Shown: positions 22,904 through 34,300 of the stretch, in pieces
Layout: every line of letters starts with the position of its first letter
How positions within the stretch are numbered: position 1 is the stretch's first letter
Assembly (NCBI GenBank): GCA_963693305.1
Contig: OY855903.1
Span: 32,703,598-32,767,597, forward strand
DNA: 64,000 bases
Reading direction: 5' to 3'
DNA from: Meandrina meandrites
Lineage: Eukaryota > Cnidaria > Anthozoa > Scleractinia > Meandrinidae
Made by a program: the position numbers and the translations under genes
The notes under the pieces: generated by a model
What the model saw: the letters and a program-made list of their open reading frames with translations, nothing else
The model's database searches: none
Told to the model about the DNA's origin: nothing

Positions 22904-23341
22904 TACAAGGGAAAGCAGCCTAATTTTAGAACATTTGCACAATTTATTTTTAAATTGTATTTAAGTTATTTTTCCAAAAGTAGCTCTTAGTCGGCGCAAT
23001 GGACCGTGCACATGCACCATGCACAAATAGCTCAACCCATGAAATAAACCATCCCAACAAGACTAACACCCAGTTCTACCCCAAGCCACCCAATCAATTG
23101 AAAAAATAACTCCTGCACGCTTAGCGTGCCTATGTTTAATGTTTGCCTGGACGCTGCATTAACTGGGTGTGACCCCATCTCAGACAAAATGATCAAAATT
23201 GGAACACTCTCACAGACCTGGATGCAGTGGCACACACCTTTACAACATACTGAAGCTAGTACCCCCCCACCCCCCCTACCTCGAGCCCATAACATGCATG
23301 ATCAATGTGTATATTATGGTTGCCAAAAAGTAGCAAAATTT
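22904..23341. other. Intron 1 of gene A between copia and the next element
   Basis: No recognised feature apart from a short C-rich tract near 23262-23280. Confidence 0.45.
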
Positions 23342-25036
23342 GATACTGTAATATTTTCATTCGATAAAATATATTTTTATTTGATAAAATATTTTTTCAT
23401 TTGATAAAAATATTTTCATTCGATAAAATATATTTTTATTCGATAACGTCACGTGTTCTCTGGAGGCAAGGCTACAAAGCACTACAGCACAGTCCCAAAG
23501 CCTGCCACTATTCAACTTGTGAAGTCAAAATTACGAAAACTAAGACCCCAAAAACCGATTAAAAAAATGGAAGGAAAGAAATGCTCTTTTATCAATATTA
23601 ATGTGTTTTTAAAGACGAGAAGACAAGACAACGACAACAAAAATCACGAATAGATCGACTCAGTTGACTCACTATAGTCACTATAGTCACTCTGGGCCAA
23701 TCATGGGCGATCATTTTAGTGCTACTTTGGGCTACTTTTATGCACTCCAAAGGCCTAAAGAAATAACGAACATAGACCCATTGCAGTCAAAACTGATATG
23801 ATTATTTTTAGGCAAATTTAGAACCCGAGGGTTGCGTGACATACAGTTCAACTCTCATTCCTTTCATAACCGAATCACATACATTTTGTAGTTTGTTTTT
23901 GAAATGGTAGTATCCAGACTTAAAAGAGCAAAGTAAATCAATTTTCGCTGTGCTAAGAAAGCTTGTTTATGCTCACCCTCAGGTCTTAGTTTTCGTGATT
24001 ACGAAGGCTAAGACCCCATCTGATTGCTATCAGTCTCCCATGTGTCTAGAATGTGATACATCTGTCAACACTGTCGCTAAGGTAGACTTGTTTACAAACG
24101 AGAGGCGAACAACTTTTAGAATGTCTATCGCCTCAGTTAAAAATAAAATAGTCAAAATAGAATAGCGCTAGCAATTTCAAGTGAACCCCAAAACTAAATT
24201 ATGACACCTTGCTACTCAAAATGTGGGGTGATAGCCTCTGTTTAGCGATTTGCAAAACTTTGTTAACTGCCAACAGAAAGTCACGCCAAAGTAATATTGA
24301 AGTTGTGTAACATTCTTTAACATTAATCACTTTAAGCAACGTCGTTCTGCTCATAAATCGACCACATTTTGGTTCTTTGGTTTAGAATGCTCAAATCGAA
24401 TCTTAAAAAGTCAAATAAAACAATTTCCGCTGTGACTAGCTAGACAGCTTCCTGATGCTCTCCCTCAGGGTCTTAGTTTTCATAATTACAAAAACTAAGA
24501 TGGGGGGGTCTTCGGTCTTAGGTTTCGAGGGTCTTAGTTTTCGTCACACCCGAACAGAGTGTGCTTCCACGAGGCAATTGAAAAGCTGAGCGCCACTGAA
24601 TGGTAATATAAGTTTAATTATATTTCTGGCACTCTGTTCGCATCTATCTCGTAGACTTTCAGCAAACATAAAAAATCGTTCCAAATAGTTGCCTCAAGGT
24701 TAGATTGGTCGCCATTAGACTGTACTTGAGATAGTGACAGGATTTTGACTTTACAAGTTGAATAATGGTGGGCTTTGTGACTGTGCTGTAGTGCTTTGTA
24801 GCCATGCCTCCAGAGGACACGTGACGTTATCGAATAAAAATATATTTTATCGAATGAAAATATTTTTATCAAATGAAAAAATATTTTATCAAATAAAAAT
24901 ATATTTTATCGAATGAAAATACATGTTATCGAAAGAAAATATTTCGGTATCAAATGAAAATATATTTTATCGAATGAAAATATTTTGGTATCAAATGAAA
25001 ATATATTTTATTGAATGAAAATATTTCAGTATCGAA
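23342..25036. mobile_element. 1.7-kb element with repeat-array inverted termini
   Basis: Both ends are arrays of a ~20-bp AT-rich unit (ATTTTCATTCGATAAAAT type): 23342-23446 at left and, inverted and longer, 24827-25036 at right. Just inside, the arms continue as matching unique sequence (GATAACGTCACGTG, then a block with CTACAAAGCACTACAGCACAG) to about 23530 and 24745. The interior has repeated CTAAGACC/GGTCTTAG motifs in both orientations and a duplicated segment (about 23925-24010 and 24390-24480). No open frame resembles a known transposase. Confidence 0.7.
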
Positions 25037-25375
25037 TTTTGATTTTGATTTTCCTTTGTTCCAGACATATTACTACAATATTTAAACAAAGACATACATA
25101 AGTCTGAAAACATTTTGATCTGAAATTCATTTTAAACAAAACATATTTTTGTTGTCTATATGGGCGGCAGCAGGACAGGATTTTCAGCTGTGCCCGACAG
25201 TGGAAAATATCCATAGTAAATATTATATAGAGTACTACCCTAACCAACAAAACAAATAAAACCGGAATAAAAACTAACCACAAGGAAGCCGGAGTAAATA
25301 CTAGCTGCAAGCAAGCAATGGTCAGGCCGCCGGACATAGAGACACAACGTTATACGCGAGCGGGAACGGGAACTT

Positions 25376-25880
25376 TAGACCCTGTTTATATGGTCTTGGG
25401 TACCCGAGACAGCCCTCCCCCGAGTAACCCTGGGCAAGCTAACTTTTCACTTAAATGTTGAAAGACTCCACCATCTGTTTATATGATCCACCCTGAGTTG
25501 TCTCGGGGGGACTCGGGTGGGCGAGTTGTCTCCTCTGGCAGGTAGGGTAACCCTGGCAGACAGGACAACTTTCTCTCATATAAACACTTTACCCGGGTCA
25601 ACTCATGGCATGCAGAGTGTCATGTTTTTTCGAAATTTTAGGTTTTAAAGCACAAATTTACATTACAAAAGCAAAATAAACTCAGCAAAAGCCCACACTG
25701 ATTGAATAAATGAAAAACCAAAACGAAGAAAGATATCTGGGGATTTGAACAATAAAAAGCTTTATGAATCATCAAGGAGGGTGAACTTTGACTCGGCTAG
25801 CAGGGACAACTTGTTCTCATATAAACGCTTGATAAAGTTGCCTCGGTAGGGAGGGTTGTCTCGGGTACCCGAGACATGTT
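25376..25880. repeat. MITE-like repeat with GGGTACCC-centred termini
   Basis: Left end has GACCCTGTTTATATGG and CTTGGGTACCCGAGAC; right end has GTTGTCTCGGGTACCCGAGAC, inverted relative to the left. Internal blocks with CTCATATAAAC occur twice. Boundaries are approximate. Confidence 0.45.
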
Positions 25881-26183
25881 AATCAGAGACTTAATCAGTT
25901 TAATTTGTATTCAGTTTATGCACGAAGTCAATGGCCAGACAGTGACGATTAAACCCAAACACAACACCGGGAAAAGTGAAATCAAAGCTGTGCTCTAAGA
26001 AAAATTACAAGGGGCTCAAAGGTTCCAAACTATATGAGATCCAGGGCACCCAGCAAAATGAAAGGAATAAGATAATCTGGTTGCCCAAAGGCAAAATTAA
26101 GTTAGTCGCCTGAGGCACCCGGGCACCCTTAGAGCACAGCCCTGTGAAATGGTAAAAAGTTTTCATATTACAGTAATACTCAC

Positions 26184-26418
26184 AAGGATAGATGAGTTTA
26201 GCTGTGATCAGCTTCTCCACAGTTTCTTTGCATTGCTTGCCGACATTCGCGAATGAAATATTTGGAAGCTTCGGAAATGGAAAACCAAACGTCTGTGCGA
26301 TCTGGCCGTAGTTTTTGGAAAGTAATTCAGAAGATGCAGTTGATGTTGGAATTGAACAAAACAACAAGAAAACTGCGAAGACTGCTAGACTTGCAAATCC
26401 CGGTCTGTTGGCGGCCAT
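26184..26418 (-). CDS. nrf-6-like: Gene A exon 1 (signal peptide, start of NRF domain)
   Basis: ATG at 26416-26418 opens MAANRPGFASLAVFAVF, a hydrophobic secretion signal, then a mature region with one Cys (KQCKET). The exon ends in phase 1 (CCT T) at donor GTGAGT. No TATA box is evident upstream, and this is the only exon 1 in the window. Confidence 0.8.
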
Positions 26419-26535
26419 ATTACCCTACACCAAGTCACCAGATGACATCATCCCAGCCAGCGTTGCATGATGAAGGCACAGTCACGTTTTTGAGTCGTCA
26501 TGCAATGCTTTTTACGCGGGATGAACGGGGATCTT
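26419..26535. promoter_or_regulatory. Presumed 5' UTR and promoter region of gene A
   Basis: Directly upstream of the gene A ATG. No TATA box or other decisive motif is seen; the assignment rests on position only. The region is cut short by a MITE at 26540. Confidence 0.3.
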
Positions 26536-26539
26536 TTAA

Positions 26540-26905
26540 AGGGGCTTTGTCACGGGTTTTAACAGATTTTCGATCAGCCAAAATTTATACTTGTGGCATT
26601 GGAAACCTAAAAATAATGGGCCATTTTTTTATTAGCACTGAAACTGTTAACGATCATCTTTGGCTGCGGATGGCTTGGATGGAATTGGATTGCAACTTGA
26701 AAAATTAAAACTAAACTTTTTAAGTTATTTCCAAGCGTCCTTAAAAAAATCAATATTTATAGCTTTAGTTTGATTTCTATCTGCAAATTACGGACATGCC
26801 TTCCTTTAGATGTTCAAAGATAATTTTTCATGGGTTTAGCTGCCTACCACTACTTTGAGAACAGTTTAGACCAATAATCTGCGAAATCCCCGTGACGGCG
26901 CCCCT
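26540..26905. mobile_element. TTAA-flanked MITE (AGGGGC family)
   Basis: Termini AGGGGCTTTGTCACGGG and CCCGTGACGGCGCCCCT, flanked by TTAA at 26536-26539 and 26906-26909. Related ends lie at 27573-27600 and 54508-54713. Confidence 0.65.
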
Positions 26906-27598
26906 TTAATTATGGAGCCCGCGGATACGTTTCTTTGCAAAATAGGGAGCTTTGGGATCTTATATTTTCTCGACTGTGCAATAGTTTTATAGTACATTGT
27001 TTTCTTTCTGAGTTCGACGCGGCAAACGATTTATAATTATGGCTTTTTCTTGCAATAACATTGACCAAGTATTCCCTGCACTGCCTGCAAATAGCTGTAT
27101 AATTGAACATAAAAATACCTATTTTTACGAAATATTTGCTACATCCAATTACTTTAACAAAGTTTAACAAAGCATTCTGCAACTACAACCTATGGCCGAA
27201 ACCGCCTCACTATTCTAGAAACCCGTTCCTTACCTATATTCATCCACATTTCCGATAAAACAAAAATACGCGGAAAGCAAATGTATTACTTCGTTATGTG
27301 TTCTTTTATTGCAACTTTCTTATGCCCGAATTTCAAGTCATTACAGTTTTCAAAGTCTGGGACAAGTTACTTACTGATATCCCGCAAAAAAGTACCTTTC
27401 ACTGTTCGTTGCAAGAAAAAGCCATAATTATAAATCGTTCATAAATTGTAAATCGTTTGCCGCGCCGAACTCGGAAAGAAAACAGTGTACCATAAAACTA
27501 TTGCACAGTCGAGAAAATATAAGATCCCAAAGCTCCCTATTTTGCAAAGAAACGTATCCGCGGGCTGTATAATTAAAGGGGCTACGTCACGGGGATTT
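26882..27598. repeat. Inverted-repeat block built on the AGGGGC family
   Basis: 26882-27060 and 27412-27598 are reverse complements over about 180 nt, sharing TAGGGAGCTTTGGGATCTTA, around a 350-nt unpaired centre. The arms include a terminus of the AGGGGC MITE on each side. Confidence 0.7.
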
Positions 27599-27599
27599 C

Positions 27600-28375
27600 C
27601 GTAAGGTGGGGGGCCGAGGGAAAGATAAGTGGTGGTGACACGCGCGAAGCACGCCGAGGGCACATTGCTCTGGCGCCACGTGCTCAGAAAATCTATGCCT
27701 TTTCTCTCCCATCGGCCCCCCTCGCTCTGCATTTGGCCAACAATATTGAACGACGAATGAAAAAACGATGTCTGTGGAGAACATACGCGAGCCTACTGGT
27801 ACAAGAATCTTCGTGGTCTGCAAAACGTATGCAGAATGCACTGTCTTTAATCCACACTGAGCTTCTGGCGCTGAGGATTTGTGGGCTGCCATTTCAGCAG
27901 GAATGGTACGAGACCTATATGCACCGCCACCAGGTACCAAACAAATCGCAATGGCGAGGGCACACCGTCATTTTCAAATGCGACTCTTCTATTTCAAAAA
28001 TGCCTAAAAATTACCGATTGAAAAGTCAGTCAATCGGAAGTAGTTATATAATAGGAAAGATTCATCAGTTCATGTTTGCGATGTCTAAAAGCTTATTTTG
28101 TTATTTGCACGAGTTAGCAATAACTTTGTTTCACTGTCCACGCCAGCCGAGTCGTGGCTTATTTTAGAGGGTCATTTTACAGTAGACCAGGTGGGAGTGG
28201 ACATCGTTCCTGCAATCGCCGATTGAAACAAATTGCACATTGGCCGGGTTGAAAGAACTTGGACCGCCGGCACCAGCAACGAAGCAAGAATAGCCACAAG
28301 ATGCCATAAAGGCTTTGATCTCATCCCGAAGAACGTAGCTTGTTCTTAGAGCATACAATAGTCTCGAACACTGAC
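27600..28375. other. A-B spacer, unassigned
   Basis: Open frames on both strands (for example 27733-28167) have no recognisable domain and are probably chance. Confidence 0.4.
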
Positions 28376-28376
28376 A

Positions 28377-28408
28377 ACCAACAACAACAACAACAACAAC
28401 AACAACAC
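28377..28408. repeat. (CAA)n microsatellite
   Basis: About nine CAA units in a row. Confidence 0.9.
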
Positions 28409-28542
28409 TTGCGCTTTATTTGCATGACCATAAAACATTACAGTACTGCAAAAGCATAAGGAAGTATAATTCTGTTTATAATAACAATAATTACAATAAA
28501 AAGTCATTAAACAAAACTAATCAAATAATCAGTGGGTCTGTC

Positions 28543-28922
28543 GATTTCATGAGTTCCAGTTAGAAATTTCGAGGTCGAGTTAGAATTTCGAGTTCGAGTT
28601 AAAATATCGAGTTGCTTGCGGTTAGCTCCACTCTGGTTTGCTTGCGGTTAGTTCCATTCTGGTTTGCTTGCGGTTAGTTCCACTCCTATTTGCTTGCGGT
28701 TAGCTGTCATTTGTTGATAAGGGCGACACTATGCGTGACCAACTGCGAAAATGTCACGCCATGTTGTGGGCTTTTCTTTTTTTTTTTCTTTTTTTTCGTC
28801 TTCCATCACGAAATCAGTAACTTTTCATGCCCTTCCTTTTAACTAGAACTCGAAATTTTAACTCAAAATCGAAATTCTAATTCTAACTCGAACTCAAAAT
28901 TTCTAACTCGAACTCATAAAAT
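28543..28922. repeat. Inverted-repeat element with internal 26-bp tandem repeat
   Basis: Ends are runs of GAGTTCGAGTTAGAAATTT-type sequence, direct at left and inverted at right. Inside, GCTTGCGGTTAG starts at 28614, 28640, 28666 and 28692, an exact 26-bp period. Confidence 0.7.
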
Positions 28923-30246
28923 TTAATACACTCATAATCAGTGATCAAGGATTTGATAATGATTTGTCTCTCATTTCAAAACAGGACGATATAAACTGCA
29001 CTAATTGCATATTAATATAATAGTCAGTGGAGTTCATTAATTACACAATCAAGGTTGAAATTGATAACTGCTTGGGATTCGAAATTACATGATCTATTTT
29101 ACTGAAAAAGTTGTCTCTAAGTGATGAATATCTTGGACAATGAAATAGAAAATGGGTTTCATCTTCAACATTATGCCCACAAATAGTAAACTTTATTAAA
29201 GTGTCAGTCGTTCTAGCGTTTTATACACTAATTGTTGACACTAATTAAAAAGACTAAGAAAAACATTAAAATTTTGTAAAAATTGAAACCCTTATTCTAA
29301 ATAAAACTCTAGTTACTAAGATAGTTAAAAACATACACTGATAAAATAATTAACTAAATTAACTATTGCTAACCATATGGTTATGGTAACATGTCAACAT
29401 ACGACCTTTGCTCCCGTCCTTGTCTCGACACATTTTAGAGTACCTAAACAACACTACCATATGGTTAGCATGGCTCAAATATTATTCAGGATATTTCCAG
29501 ACTCGACAATCGAGTGCAAGACTGGCTTGGTTAAGCACATCGGGTAAATTTGTAACCTCCTGTTGTGGTTTCGAGCGGACGAAATTAGAGCGAGTGGGTT
29601 TTGATCGCTGTTACGGCTATTTATAACTTGGTTGCATGACATTTTGTTTAAAGATATCATTTGAATCCACCAAACAATGTAAAACATTATTATCCAGCCC
29701 CAGAGAAATCGGAATAGGTTATTTTTTAAAGAAACCGGCTATAGTTAGTGTAAACAATGTCCTTTATGCATCAGCGCTTGTTCGTTTCACAGCCTGTCCT
29801 GGTGTCAAGATTTGTAAAAGTAGTCTTCACATTTCGGTCTCTCGACGGGGCAATTTTGTTGTGCCGCCGGAAATATTTTAATACCTTATACTACAAGGGT
29901 TCTGCTTTAAGACTGTTATCATTTTAAGTTCAAACTTTACGTACCAATTGGGTTTCTTTAGCGTTGAAATTGGACGAAATTGGCTAAAATTTTAAATTAT
30001 CGAAATGGGGTTTCTTCTAACCATAGTTAGTCGCCTATGTTCTAACGGCCGAAGCGAGGGTGTGTTTATATTTTGCATTTCACTAACAGAAGACACAGCG
30101 TTTCTCTGTACGAGCGAGATGAAAATTTGCAATTTTCGGTTCTTGATAGCTCAATAGTATTAAGCTCAGATTTATCGTCTTGTGTGTAATCGTGGAGCAG
30201 AACGCCCCAGCGTCCTTGTCATACCTTCATATAATCCTAAACCCAT
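28923..30246. other. A-B spacer, unassigned
   Basis: AT-rich. No coding similarity, RNA gene or clear element end identified. Confidence 0.45.
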
Positions 30247-30393
30247 TTATACCATGCCATAGAAAATACAGCCAATCAGAGTACAGGAAAGCCGTTGTAT
30301 ATTCGACGGTATTCAACCCAACCTTCCCATCGTGCGCTGCGGTCTTATTCTCGACGGAATTTAGTCAGCGTATTTTCTATGGCATGGTATAAA
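30247..30393. repeat. Palindromic repeat 1 in spacer
   Basis: TTATACCATGCCATAGAAAAT at the left end is mirrored at the right end (ATTTTCTATGGCATGGTATAA), with a loop of about 100 nt. Confidence 0.75.
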
Positions 30394-30418
30394 ATAGTTA
30401 CACAACACTTTCTCGTGA

Positions 30419-30532
30419 TATACTATGGAATATCCCACTTGTCACTTGTATTTTCTTCGTATACACACTCGCCTAAAGGCTCGTGTGCATACCGAGAAAA
30501 CACAAGTGACTCGTGGGATATTCCATAGTATA
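30419..30532. repeat. Palindromic repeat 2 in spacer
   Basis: TATACTATGGAATATCCCAC is mirrored by GTGGGATATTCCATAGTATA. The stem continues with gaps through ACTTGT and GTATACACACTCG toward the centre. Confidence 0.8.
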
Positions 30533-30903
30533 CCAGTCGAAAGCGTTGCATAACTAGTATTTATTATCCAAGTCCAAATAACGCGCGAAACGAGTACAAA
30601 TATCCAAAAATTAAAACACGTAACGATAAAAAGTCAAGTTTGGAAAAAAAAAACCCGATGGATCTTTTAAGATTTAAAAATCTCTTATTAGAGATTTATG
30701 TGCGTAGTATACCTTAATTGTTTTACTACAAGACTACTACACTCGTAAAAATAACAGCGATACTACACACTAATGTGGCTTATAAGATATACACCTATAC
30801 TATAATGCTATGTTATTTTGCTTGCAGTAACAGAAACGTCGGGCTTGTTTATACGTGACTATTTAGCCGCTTGTGACACTTCTCAGAAAACCTAAAATGT
30901 GTT

Positions 30904-31071
30904 AGTATATACCACACAAGTAAATAGTGCTTTCCGCGCGCGCTGATTGGTTAACTCGGAGGCAATTAGCAAAATACTATTTACCTCGGAGCAGCCGAAG
31001 CAGCCGAGCAGCTTAGGGTACCGAATGCAACGTTTTGGTCCGCTAGTTATTCAGCTTGTGTGGTATATACT
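30904..31071. repeat. Palindromic repeat 3 in spacer
   Basis: AGTATATACCACACAAG and CTTGTGTGGTATATACT enclose about 135 nt containing CCGCGCGCGC. Confidence 0.7.
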
Positions 31072-31225
31072 AAAACAATTATTCACTTCCACCTCGGTGA
31101 ATAATTGTAATTATCAGGCTTTTCCTGGGCTTTCGCAGGATATAACGTTGCTGAAGTAACGCTTAAACCATAAAGTATCAAATATACAATAAGGAACTGA
31201 GTTAAAAGAGAACGCTGGTATGACA

Positions 31226-31348
31226 TCAAAGCTCACGATCACTTTTAAACATGAGCTTCTCCAGTTGAATCATGGGATATTCCACACACACGGACACAAT
31301 GAAGGCTGCTGCATATGACATGACGACCACGCCCACAAAACAGAAAGC
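31226..31348 (-). CDS. nrf-6-like: Gene B exon 15 (C terminus)
   Basis: Last helix [20 protein letters not shown], ending FKSDREL and TGA. Acceptor TGACAG. Separated from exon 14 by a 9.2-kb intron holding the nested transposons. Confidence 0.92.
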   Translation of the reverse strand, partial: AFCFVGVVVMSYAAAFIVSVCVEYPMIQLEKLMFKSDREL

Positions 31349-34300
31349 CTGTCAAGATAGAAAGAATACGAATGGTATTTCTGACAGTGTAGCAGGCAGA
31401 AATAGCTATTTTGCCGGCACGGACCAGAGGACTGGGTCCGCGTAGGAGGGATTGTGGGTAGGGTTATTGGATATGTATAGTTGTTCGTTATAGATTTGAA
31501 TCAGTCTAGGTCAGCACTTCGCTCATGCAACAAAATTTTTTTCAAACTGACGATGGATGAAGCTCAAGTCCACCAGATCATAGAAGCTAACAATGGCGTT
31601 CTGCTTAAGCAGATGTCCGATTTGATCTCGGCACAAGTTGCCTCCTTGAAAAGGCCTGCCGAAGACTCGGTTTCGATCATTAGGGAGATCAAGAAGATCA
31701 AGACAGCAGACGCTCGTCCGGTCTTTAAGAAGAAAAGTAACGAAGAGCAGTACAAAGCGTCCACGAAGGTGCTTGACACTCTGGAAGATGCGAAATACAA
31801 CCTTGAAAGTAACAATCTCGAGGCTGCTAAGACCGCAGTAGATCAACGTATTACCTTAGTTAAAGAGAGACAAAAGCTTATTTTGCTTGCCGACAAATCG
31901 CAATATGGCTGGAAAACTGTTCAAGAATATTTGCAGCACGAATTAGCCGACGATTCGGACGACGAGAAAAAGATTCACCGTGCTGAGGCACGCGCAGCGA
32001 AGAGCTCGAAAAGATCCGCCTTCCAAAGGAATGCTCCTCGAAGTACAAGTACGGTTTCTCAGGCTCAACCTGTTTCCACAGCCACGATTCAATCTTCGCC
32101 TATTCCCACGATTGTGTCCAGAGGAACGACTTTTGGCCAGGTTTCCAGAGTTTTTGGTCCACAGAGGCTCGCTGCCGGTGCTTGTTTTGCATGTGGAAAG
32201 ATCGGTCACTGGAGAGGAAGTTGTCCGTTAAATCAGCAAGCTAACAATGGAGCAGGCCAGAAGAAGCAATGACTAACCGCCGATCTTGATCAAGGTGTAG
32301 TCTTTTCAATTATAAGCATATTTACTTAGCTATGTTCTAGCGTTCTAATGTAAATTGTTACTCTTGCAGAAATTCAGTGTTTTGATGCCACTATTCCCTG
32401 TTTGGATCAGGAAGATATGGGAAGAAATTATGAAATTAAAACCGATGTTTCAAAGTTTTCAGTTAAAGGCAGATTACGCAAATCCCATATGCACTGGAAG
32501 CAGATCAATGCTCCTCAGTTTGTTTTAGAAACGATCGAATTTGGTTACAAATTACCTCTGCTGACAACGCCGCCGGCGAGAATATTTAGAAACAATAAAT
32601 CCGCTTTAGATGAGCGAGCTTTTGTTGAAGATGCCATCCATTCTTTGCTAGGTGTTAATTGTATTGAGGAGTTAGTGGAATCCCCAGGGATAATTAACCC
32701 TTTATCAGTTTCCATTCATAAATCTGGAAAGAAAAGACTGATTTTGGATCTTAGACACATCAATCGCCACCTGTTCAAGAATAAATTCAAGTGCGAAGAT
32801 GTTTCCGTCGCAAAAGAGGTTCTTAGACCGGGCGATTTCATGTTTTCCTTTGATTTAAAATCGGGCTATCACCACATAGATATTTTTCCTGAGCATAGGA
32901 AGTTTTTAGCTTTTTCTTGGAAATTTACAGATGGTTCTGTCAGATATTTCGTGTTTTCAGTTTTGCCTTTTGGGTTGTCTTCAGCGCCTTACATATTTAC
33001 GAAATTGTTAAAGCGTTTGGTCAAGAAGTGGAGAGGGGAAGGAAAGTCAATTATTTTGTTCCTTGATGATGGCTTGGGCGCAGCGCAGCCTTTCTATTTG
33101 GCGAAAATTTGTAGTTTACAAATCCATGCAGATTTACTTAAGTTCGGGCTATTGCCCAACGAAGAAAAATGTGTTTGGGAACCCTGTCAGAGTATTGTTT
33201 GGTTGGGTACTGTGATTGACACAGCAAATTCTACCATTGCTGCTACTGATAAAAGGATTGAAGGTCTTTTGTGTGATCTTAATGATATTTTACGGGATTC
33301 ACGCCTTTCTGTTCACGTAAAGAGAATCGCTACTGTAGCGGGGAAAATCATTTCACTGTCTAATTGTGTCAGATGTGTAACGAGATTAATGTCTAGAAAC
33401 TTGTATTCATTAATTAATTCTGCTTCGGCATGGTCCGACTACTAGTCGGGGAGCATATGTTTGAGAAATAGCTCCCGTGGGCATTTTGAGAAGAAAGCAA
33501 GCCAGTGGCCTAGAAGTGTTAAGTAGACCACAAGGAACTCAAAAAATGTTGTTGACAATTTTGTAAAGCGCCGAGAGGGTATTAATAGGATGTTTAGAAA
33601 TGACCTGTGTGATCCAGCATGGAAAAGAGGCTGAAAAGTTTTAAATGGCCATAACTTTTTTCTAGTTGGAGAAATATCAACCAAACTAACCAGATATGCT
33701 AAGTAAACAACACTCTAGCTAGTATAACAGTTATTTCTCTCAGTTATTTTATATATACGAGGGTCACGTGATAGATCTAGCATGAAATCGAGGCTGGAAA
33801 GCTACCAATTGGAAAGGTGAATATGGATGGTGGAGTGGAGGCCCAACTCAGGGGATATACTTGCTAGACAGCCCTGAACCCAGCAAATTGCTAATGTTTG
33901 TTAATGAGAGTCACGTGATTGATCTAGCGTGGAAACGAGGCTGTCAAGTCTTGCTTGATGAAATGAAAAAAATGTTATTTAATCATGGCCATAATTCCTA
34001 CGTTTTATGAAATTTACATCTTTTTTTTTGGAGCTGTTTACTGTACTCTTTATGAGAAGAAAGATACCGTTTACTCTTTTCTAATATCGCTTTTGTCGCT
34101 TTTCTTTCCAGATAGTATAAGGAGTATTCCTATTCTGTGCGTTAGATCTGCCATCGATATAGGGGATATGTAGAAAGTTACAAGGTGACCTTTTGACACC
34201 TCATGAAGCCCAGTCTGAATTTCAAGTGAAGAGTGAATAAATCTCTTTGGAGTGAGTAGACACAGTGCCTCTCATGTTTCTAAACCATAGGCATTTTCCT

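Larger units (their letters stand above)
594..26418 (-). pseudogene. nrf-6-like: Gene A: NRF-6-like membrane acyltransferase, 15 exons, probably disabled
   Basis: Homologue of nose resistant to fluoxetine protein 6: a secreted-side N-terminal NRF domain followed by a multi-pass acyltransferase-3 domain. In C. elegans this family acts in lipid or drug transport across epithelia; the substrate here is unknown. Fifteen exons with GT-AG borders (each listed separately) sum to 2214 nt, exactly 737 codons plus TGA. Exon 1 gives a signal peptide (about residues 1-28). Exons 1-4 give the Cys-rich NRF domain with [12 protein letters not shown] and WLGSYSEC. Exon 6 carries the acyltransferase entry motif [14 protein letters not shown], and exon 10 carries [11 protein letters not shown]. 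Two lesions are visible: TAG at codon 144 in exon 3, and no AG before exon 2. The other exons stay open and close to paralogue B, so the loss looks recent. It could instead be a null allele, or an assembly error at two sites. Confidence 0.85.

Noticed and set aside
26253..26708. Plus-strand 151-codon frame overlapping gene A exon 1
   Set aside because: Antisense to a well-supported exon and running into a MITE; no domain.
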